In this document: positions 56,922 through 64,000 of the stretch, in pieces
How positions within the stretch are numbered: position 1 is the first letter of the stretch
How the letters are laid out: the number at the start of each line of letters is the position of its first letter
NCBI GenBank assembly: GCA_018340375.1
Contig: JAFFJZ010000001.1
Span: forward strand, 45,128,001 to 45,192,000
Source of the DNA: Gonatopus flavifemur
Lineage: Eukaryota; Arthropoda; Insecta; Hymenoptera; Dryinidae
Length of the DNA: 64,000 nucleotides
Direction: 5' to 3'
The notes under the pieces: model-generated
Seen by the model: the letters and a program-made list of their open reading frames with translations, nothing else
Database searches by the model: none
Told to the model about the DNA's origin: nothing
Program-made: the position numbers and the translations under genes

Positions 56922-59149
56922 TTCGTATTAACATATTCAACATTGTTTTACGACCATCAACGTGCTTGTAATATATTGGGAAACTGATTGGACGGTGGTT
57001 AGATCGTAGTATTGTTACGACTATCGGTCCAATCTGTATCGATATAAAATGCGTGATGTTTTTTTCTTGCGCATGTTGAGTCGATTCGATTCGATTCGAT
57101 TCACCAAATACTGCTTCCGCGTTCATTAGCATACGATAATTGGCAGCGTGTCGAATCCGAGGTATATTCATTCGGTGTTTCGGGCTTTTGTGAGCTTTCG
57201 CAAGTTTTTCCTCTTTCCCTCGCCCGCATGAACGTATGTGTGCGTGTACGTGTGTTTGCATTCGTATTCACCTACGGGCATTTACATGAATTTCCGTAAT
57301 ACGCACAAATGGAATGCATATGATCAAAGCGGATTCCTATGTACGTGGATGCACACGTATTGCGGGAGGAAAGGAAATTTTTGATTAAATGATGTATGAT
57401 AAGAATCACTATTTCAATTTCTTTTTTACCGTATTCATTACTACTACATACAGGATTAAGATTCATTGAAATTTCATATCAATCGGGAAGAATTATATTC
57501 AATTGATCGTAATAATTGTGCGTCTTCATTCGTTATATTTTGAATTTTTCTAGATTTTATTCGGGGGAGAAACGTGCTCAACGTGGAACATTGAATTCGA
57601 TAAGGAATCAGAATGTTCAAAGTTATGAATAATAAAAATTGAAATTCATTTCTTGATCATGGTTGTTTTCTTGGAAATATACGTTGAATCGTGTTTTTGT
57701 TTTATTCGCTGAAACAAAACCAAATCAGCAAGCAAAAGTTTATATCAGCGTGGGTTTACAGTTAAGAGTATTGAGAGAAAAACGTGATATTTAAAAATTG
57801 TATATTTCCTCTACGATTGAAATTATTCTGTAATTCATGGGGGTTTATTTCCCGGAGGCGTGCTTTCAAGGTACTTTTCTGTGTGCTATTGGATAATAGA
57901 AGATTGTTCAACGGTATTACACATAACGATACATCTAAGGGCTTTATGAGGTACGTTTTTCTTTCCTCTAACTTTCTGCTAAATTTCCGTTGTTCTACAA
58001 CTTCAAAAATTCATTTGAAAACTTCTTTCCAGCTTTCTATACGATTTGAACTTCCCGGATTTGGATTCAAGCCAAAATTGAACATTTTTTCCCATCAGTC
58101 TTTACTATCTTTTAGATACTGTCATGTGAATTTTATGTATTTTCATATTGTATATCCTGATTCCTGTGTATGAAAATTCATTTGATACCAATAATTTGTT
58201 TTTTATACGCAATAGTGAAATTTCTCCGAAGTTTTCGAATTCGACAGTTGTTGATTCTATGAAAATTACTGCAATTACGAGAAAACTAGGAGAGCACTTC
58301 GATGAATCACTGTGTGAATTTATCAAAACCATTCACTGTTGCTATTTTTTCTTCCAATTGAAAATGCAATATACAAACAACAACATCCTCGGATCTATAA
58401 CTTTCCAACTCATTATTTTGAAACATAACCTTCTATAATAACACAATTCACAAAACAAGTGTTCAGTAATGCAATCGTATTTTAATTTGACGATTCCTCG
58501 AATCGTATTGAACGAAATGAAACTTGTCGGATTTGATACGAAGTTGAACTACTCACCGGAACAATTATACACATTCACATGGATGGTTATTTTTCGTGTA
58601 TGAAATTTCACTGGGCGTCTAATACTTTGATGGAAACACATTCGTCCTTGTGTTAGTCGTTCGTAATAAAAGTTCCTCACGATTTCCTCTACGTGTTTGT
58701 TCTGGTGTAACATTCCTTTGAGCGTTTTTCTCCTCGTTTGCTTGCCGTAAATTTCTCGTCTACGCCCGTTCTAGATTTCATTCCTTTTCCTCAATCTCGA
58801 AGAGGGCATGAGACAATTCTTTTATCATTTGCACATGGATCGTTTGGGAAGAAAATTCAGCAATAGTTTTGCACAGCAACTTTCCTACAATCACTTTATT
58901 TCAATTCATTATTCGTATAAATACATATCAATTTCATGAAAATATTCCCTTACGAATTCCCTATGCCAAAAATACATTCCCACAAATCATATATGACTCT
59001 TGGTGTACGGGGAAGCGTAGATATGATCAACGATTCGTGAACGGGAGAACCCAGAGAACGTAAAAATTTTCGTGGTTTTTATAATTTTCTACCACATGAA
59101 ATGAAAATGAATCCATTTAAGAGTGGGTAAAAATTAATTTTCACGTCTG
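56922..59149. other. non-coding with a TTCGA microsatellite
   Basis: GATTCGATTCGATTCGATTC lies at about 57081-57102. The remaining sequence is AT-rich; the 129-codon frame at 57784-58173 has no domain-like features. Confidence 0.5.
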
Positions 59150-59760
59150 TTGAGTTGCTTTTCCTGCCTCTACCTTTCCCTCTCATCCATCTGCCTGTGA
59201 TGAGACGAGATGAGGAAAGTGAGAAATGGATGCCCTTGCTTTCCACTACAGTCTCCACTCCATTCGATTCTCCATCTACATGGGGGAAAAAAAAGAACCG
59301 AGTTCTGTCTCGTGACTGAAAACGAGCTTTAAGCTCTTTAGAGCTCTTTTACTCTGGCGTTAGAGGAAATCGGGTTTACATTGGTATCGTCGTGTCGCCA
59401 GTCGCGATCTGGTTGAAAATTTTCGCTCCAACGTACTTCTGTTCCCGAGTATAAATAAAAGAAGAAGAAAAAAGAGTGAACTGAGAGACGTTTTTTCCGG
59501 CCCCTGCCCTCCCCCCGGTTCCTTTATTTTTCTGTTATATGCCGTCATCCTATGATATTCTCGTTCTCTATCACCTTTTTTCCTTCTCCTTCGCATAACC
59601 CGCCATCGACGTAGTCGTCCTCCTTCTCTCCCTCTTACTCCCCCACGTCGTTGTCGTCGGTGGCGTTTCAAGCTCTTTGCCCACCTCAAGTTTCGTTTTG
59701 TGGCAAACTTTTTCAAATATTCAACTCGTCTCTCTGTTTCATGAATGTACGCGTGGGTGT
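59150..59760. promoter_or_regulatory. pyrimidine- and CG-rich block, possible promoter-like region
   Basis: A run of CCTGCCCTCCCCCCGG-type pyrimidines (59500-59650) adjoins CCACGTCGTTGTCGTCGGTG. The combination resembles the block at 33.9-34.3 kb. The minus-strand 118-codon frame over it (59360-59716) is Arg/Gly low complexity and unlikely to be a protein. Weak inference from composition. Confidence 0.2.
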
Positions 59761-59979
59761 ATCTACATGTACAAGATTTTGAATCGGTTCCGTTTATAAT
59801 GTAAGAACCATTCTTCAGACATCCAGTGAATACTTCATGTAGTTTATGTCTCTTCCAAGTACATAATTTTATTGTCTCAGACTTTTCAAATACTCTGTTG
59901 AGAAATTATTTTGAACGACTGTCTTCGTATTATCCTGCGTATACGCTGTGGAAAGGATATAGTTATTACATTTTAACTA

Positions 59980-60350
59980 CCCTAGTAAAAAACGAACATA
60001 TATGACCCATACATAATCCATACATAATACATATAAAATTCATATATGATTCATGTATGAAAATGCATAGAATCATATACAATCCACATTTAATCCATAT
60101 GTGATCCATGTATGATCATATACGACTCATATATAATCCATATACGAAAAATATTTCATTTGTGACAGAATTTTTTCACATGTATGGGAAGGTCTTGCAT
60201 CGAAAGGTCATATATAGATTCTGTATGGGCCATATATGGTCATATACGGATTCAATATGGATTGCGTATGAATTATATATGGTCATATATGACCATGTAT
60301 GGTTTTTATATGCTTTATGTATGTTCCTATATGATTCATTCTTACTAGGG
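59980..60350. mobile_element. 371-bp element, CCCTAGTAA ends and CATATATGAT words
   Basis: CCCTAGTAAAAAACGAACATA is at the left; the right end reversed reads CCCTAGTAAGAATGAATCAT. The interior is an irregular chain of ATATGATC, CATACATAATCC and ATATATGGTC words running in opposite senses in the two halves. No target duplication was found. Confidence 0.7.
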
Positions 60351-60428
60351 TGGACATATCCATTAGTAATTTCCATTGATTCGGTTAGTTCTTGTAATTA
60401 TGCCCATACTTTATTACTCGGTTAATAT

Positions 60429-60908
60429 CCCTAGTAGAAATCAGGATTGGGAATTAGATGGGCCCCAGCTAGTTTTCCCAGATGTTAGGTTGGTTTCTAG
60501 CTGGTTTTGTAACGTACTTTCTAGCCTGTACCCATCCAGGGGTCTCAGGGAATTGCTAGAATGTTGTTCAAATTGGTGATTAGAAATGTGAAAACATTTG
60601 TTATGTGTAAAAACACGGTATTTTGACATTCAATCTCCAGTGAAGAATGTTGCTTCTGAATTTATTTCCATAACATCATCCTGAGTGACAACTTGAAACG
60701 TTAGGGCTTCCTTTTATTCCTCTGACCGTGTTGATGGACTATCAATGTTACTTTACGATCAGTTGACGCATGAAAAATCTACATGGACCAACTACATGTT
60801 CGGGCACTAAAGTCAAATTGGCTGGAATGTGTTATCCAGTTGTCCCCACGTGAGTCCCACCTAGTGTGTGGATGGTAAACGGGACGCCCAGACAAATTTC
60901 TACCAGGG
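60429..60908. mobile_element. 480-bp element, CCCTAGTAGAAAT ends
   Basis: CCCTAGTAGAAATCAGG at the left and, reversed, CCCTGGTAGAAATTTGTC at the right. Subterminal GGGCCCCAGCTAG, TTTCTAGCTGG and GTCCCCACGTGAGTCCCACC words are present. It lies only 78 bp from the previous element with a near-identical tip. Confidence 0.6.
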
Positions 60909-61052
60909 ATGGTTATCATCTCATGTTTTTCCCTTATGGTTTCCGCAGGGATTTCTGAAAGTTTTAATGTTGAAAGACAAATTGTTAGCTATTTTGGCAA
61001 CCTTGATAGAAATTTTACAAACTCTTGATTCGATGTGAATATAAGAAGAGTG

Positions 61053-61228
61053 CACTGTAAAACAATCGGAATTTTCCTGTATGCGATAATTGGAAAATTC
61101 CGATGATATTATACGAATTCATGGGATTTTTACCATCATTTGACAATAAATTCCCGGTCAAACACAAAGAAGGTGTTAACTACTGCATAACATTTATGTG
61201 AAGTTCACCATATAAATTTTTCACAGTG
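61053..61228. mobile_element. 176-bp MITE, CACTGTAAAA ends
   Basis: The left end is CACTGTAAAACAATCGG and the right is TTTTTCACAGTG, followed by TA. It contains GAATTCATGGGATTTTTACC, the inverse of a segment of 38335-38454. An inner GGAAAATTCC palindrome is also present. Confidence 0.6.
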
Positions 61229-61802
61229 TATGATATATACGTTCTTTATCGGTGCTGGATCTTTAAAACCATCCCAGCATCATAAAAAACTAGAGTTTTA
61301 TGGATGAAATGTAAATCATTCAATTAAAGGATCTTTCCTTGCACCGCACGTATTTTCCCGGATTTTATATTCATAGATTTTCAATATATGTATCGATTAG
61401 TTCTTCGATGGTTATAACGCATTTATTATGGAAATCCGAGAGCATGGATATTCAGTAGAAATTTGGTTTTCTAATGAACGCCTTGTACTTTCTTCATCTA
61501 CGTCACGTATATACGTATACACAATTTGGTTATAAAATAATTCCATTCATTGAAGATTGAATGAATATTCAAATCATGAATAAGGAATTAGTACAATTTT
61601 AATACCGAATTCGCAATCACGGGGACAAATCAGATGCATTCATTGAAGATTTTATTATCCTTTCTTTGTGATTTTATCCTTTGTTCTGTTGAAACTCATG
61701 CTCTGTACAATGTAATGCAACACCGATCGTATACATTTGATATTTCACATAATGCACAATTTTCACTTCGCTCTTCGTTTTTTCTCGTCCCCATAAATTC
61801 AG
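61229..61802. other. non-coding, nothing recognised
   Basis: AT-rich; the final 30 bases form the pyrimidine tract and AG of a possible splice acceptor (see 61803). Confidence 0.45.
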
Positions 61803-62115
61803 ATACGAATTGAGAAAAGTCGAGATGATTATCGTGTCGATTGATTCAGAGTTGAATTTGAAACGATCGAAAATATTCATGGAAACTGAAGCTATTTTCA
61901 ATTTCCCATTCTCGCAAGAAAGTGGAGTTCTGGATATGGAATCATGGGAATACTTATCATCAAATTCTTCAGATTTAGACCCGGATATGTTGTTCCTATC
62001 CGAATGTGTTCAAACAATTTCCGTGGATTCCAATGAGAATGGCAAAACATTGGGCAATAATTGTGGGATCTGTTTTTCAGTTTCACATGAATTGTTGTTC
62101 CGGAAAGAACAATAA
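61803..62115 (+). CDS. hypothetical exon with Ser/Asp-rich peptide
   Basis: The stretch opens right after a good 3' splice site: a pyrimidine tract (CTCTTCGTTTTTTCTCGTCC) then ATTCAG. It stays open in one frame for about 103 codons to a TAA at 62113-62115. The peptide starts YELRKVEMIIVSID, contains FNFPFSQESGVLDMESWEYL, then an acidic serine-rich stretch (SSNSSDLDPDMLFLSEC). Codon usage is mixed and coding-like. No domain is recognised. It may be a terminal exon. The next plus-strand exon candidate at 63512 could belong to the same gene if an internal donor is used. Confidence 0.35.
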
Positions 62116-63511
62116 TTTCTATATTCTTCCCTCAATTCATTTTGAAACATTGTTCAGCTACATTGTTTTAAACCCTGAATCTCACTTGATTGTAATTTTT
62201 ATTCCAGACTATGTAAACTATTTGAAGTTTGAACACGCACAGGACAGACTTACAATCTTCGTTATCGTCAATTACGATTCCTGGTGATTACCCCAAGGCA
62301 TATTGGCATATAATTGTGAATTCGTGATCCGTATATGAATAATCAGTAATTTTCTGCATGTAGAGATTGGAAATGTCTCTGTTAAGCACCAGGAAGTCCT
62401 TCAAGAAATGGACAAAATTGTGCTACGTACTTTCTGATCAATTAAACAATGACTAAAAATTTTGAATCCACAATGATTAAGCGAATTACTTAAATTAAGG
62501 TTTGAATATGAAATTGGAACTGCAAATGATTGCTTAAAATTATGCGAACGATTATAAATATATTAACCTACAAATGTCAATAATTCTTCAACTTATTCCT
62601 TCATGTTTAGGAATCTTTTTTGAGTTTTGAATTTATAATCAGAGCCAAATCTCAACAGTGAACTTTATTGCTGAATATTTGGAATTTGTAATTATTTTTC
62701 GGTGATTTGAAAATTACGTAGCAAAATTTTGTCCGTTTTTCAATGCTCCATGGCCCTTAATGTTGAGAATCCTTCCGTGAATCTTGTGCAATGTAATTTT
62801 GTCACAAACGGGTTTTACATAAATGCATATGAATTATTTAACATTGATGGATTATTGCATTATACAACGATGATTCGTATTTCATTGCTCATTAAATTAG
62901 ACGCAAGGATGCCCAATGATTGCCTATTCTCTCTCATAACAGAATGACCAACATTTGAACGATAATTGAAGAGACTCCGGTTATTGGGATGATTCGTTGA
63001 AATTGATTTGATACTTCCAGAGTACTCTTATGGATTTGTTGTATTTCATCCAAATATAAAATAGTGGATGAATTATATAACCTTGAGTAGGGGATGACTG
63101 GACAGCAATTGGTGTTCAGTTGGGAAATCAGAATTCCGGGAACAAGAAGCCTCATTAATCTCCCTCCATAATACTACCTTGTTATTTATTGTGATGGATC
63201 ACAAGTCTGCTGATGGAATAAATAAAATGAATCGAATATATATTGTCTCGCGTTTCGCGAGGGGTTCGCCTACAGAAACTGAGATAATTTTATCTCAGTC
63301 TTGAATCAATCGCTGTGCATGGGAAATCTGTTGAAATGGAATTTAATTATGAATATCTAGAGGAGATATTCATATTTTTTTGTTATTGAGCAATTCAAAT
63401 TGAATAAAACATCATTACAATAAATAATTTCTGTGATTCTGAATAATTCTGGTATCAAGTTACCATGAACTGATAAAATCCTTTAATATTGTCCCATGTC
63501 TTTGGTTGCAG
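62116..63511. other. non-coding with two small palindromes
   Basis: CTCGCGTTTCGCGAG at 63247-63261 is a strong GC-rich palindrome in AT-rich surroundings, and ACTGAGATAATTTTATCTCAGT lies 16 bases later at 63278-63299 (10-bp arms). Otherwise nothing. Confidence 0.5.
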
Positions 63512-63722
63512 GGATGAAAACCATTCAGAATCTACATTAGAATTCCATCAGAATCTACTGTCATTTGTGTCGAGGATCCTCGAAACTAGAAGTGGGTTCG
63601 AGAAAATTTCCAACCGTATTGAGGATGTCTTCTGCTTGGAAATCGAGTTAAGGTATCACCTAATAGAAGCGAACATCGACGACGGACCACTGTTCACCTC
63701 CTTTTCTCCCTTGGATGGATAA
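63512..63722 (+). CDS. hypothetical exon
   Basis: A convincing 3' splice site (TGTCTTTGGTTGCAG) ends at 63511. The following frame (DENHSESTLEFHQNLLSFVS, then RILETRSGFEKISNRIEDVF) is open to TAA at 63720-63722. A consensus-like 5' splice site, TTAAG|GTATCA, lies at about 63653, so the coding part may be an internal exon of some 140 bases ending in EIELR. The peptide is charged with likely helices. No family is recognised. The acceptor-donor pair and codon use make it one of the better coding candidates in the window. Confidence 0.4.
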
Positions 63723-64000
63723 CAATACGTCGGCTGGCTTTTCTACCCTCTTCTTTTCCAACTGTAATATATTGTTTGTCATGTTCATGCCTTGACGATA
63801 TCAAACAGATTTCAATGGGATACTTTCAAAACTTTCCCTTCTTCATCGGAAAACAAGAAAAATAAAATACAAAGCTACTGAAAATAATTATTCTCATCAT
63901 TGATTGACAGTCAATGGTGAATGTTTCATCAGTGATATTTGGAAAAAATTGAAGACCGAACATTATTCAAGTAAAATATCATGTGTCAGTGTCATCGTTA
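63723..64000. other. non-coding, nothing recognised
   Basis: AT-rich tail of the window, probably intronic or untranslated if the preceding exon is real. Confidence 0.4.

Noticed and set aside
57784..58173. 129-codon plus-strand frame as a gene
   Set aside because: Phe/Ser/Cys-rich composition typical of translated AT-rich non-coding DNA; no domain or start context.
59360..59716. 118-codon minus-strand frame, Arg/Gly-rich, as a nucleic-acid-binding protein
   Set aside because: The composition is dictated by the pyrimidine and CGT-rich block on the other strand; no domain is visible.
1..64000. CRISPR array, bacterial operon or prophage content
   Set aside because: No regularly spaced identical repeats, no Shine-Dalgarno-led gene runs, and the transposon content is typical of animal genomes.

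Overview
The window looks like animal nuclear DNA, most likely from an insect. A hymenopteran is possible, but the sequence does not fix the order. It is AT-rich and has no operons or densely packed genes. It carries several DNA-transposon classes (mariner, a Tc1-like element with long terminal repeats, piggyBac-like, hAT-like, Harbinger-like), two tRNA-like SINE heads and a very short non-LTR retrotransposon tail with a perfect 13-bp target duplication. No complete conserved gene could be recognised. The only proteins identified by family are two dead transposases: a full-length mariner at 29909-30949 with in-frame stops, and a Tc1/mariner-type C-terminus at 5349-5576. A CENP-B-like HTH relic at 37518-37700 is a weak call.

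Layout. 0-3 kb: two hairpins, a GC-richer block and an unrecognised minus-strand ORF (2310-2576). 3-6 kb: a three-level nest of transposons. 6-9.3 kb: nothing recognisable. 9.3-14.3 kb: a repeat cluster around a 1.44-kb foldback (10333-11771). 16.5-20.1 kb: a run of short palindromic elements and a GAGACC-rich block. 21.2-22.7 kb: an element with CCCGAG ends that contains a 111-bp tandem repeat. 23-28.1 kb: hairpins, a 253-bp tandem duplication, a tRNA-like element and a Harbinger-like nest. 29.2-31.0 kb: an unknown ORF and the mariner pseudogene. 33.8-34.6 kb: a pyrimidine- and CGT-rich block, the best candidate for a promoter or untranslated first exon. 36-39.4 kb: paired small MITEs and the retrotransposon tail. 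41.5 kb: a small acidic-tailed ORF. 45-51 kb: MITEs, a second large foldback (46518-47647), a TTAA-flanked piggyBac-like element and a GGGAACCC-rich element. 52.7-61.2 kb: more elements with CCC ends, a palindromic CACGGAG element and a small membrane-protein-like ORF (minus strand, 55322-55597). 61.8-63.7 kb: two plus-strand stretches with good splice acceptors and coding-like codons.

Two element groups recur. One is flanked by TA, begins CACTG, CACGG or a close variant, and is mostly palindromic. The other begins with CCC (CCCTAGTAG, CCCAAGCAG, CCCGAGTAG, CCCATACAG and relatives) and has an interior built from imperfect copies of one short word, a different word in each element. The second group is the most unusual pattern in the window. 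The remaining intergenic or intronic DNA holds nothing I could identify. All repeat boundaries and similarities were read by eye, so edges may be off by a few bases.
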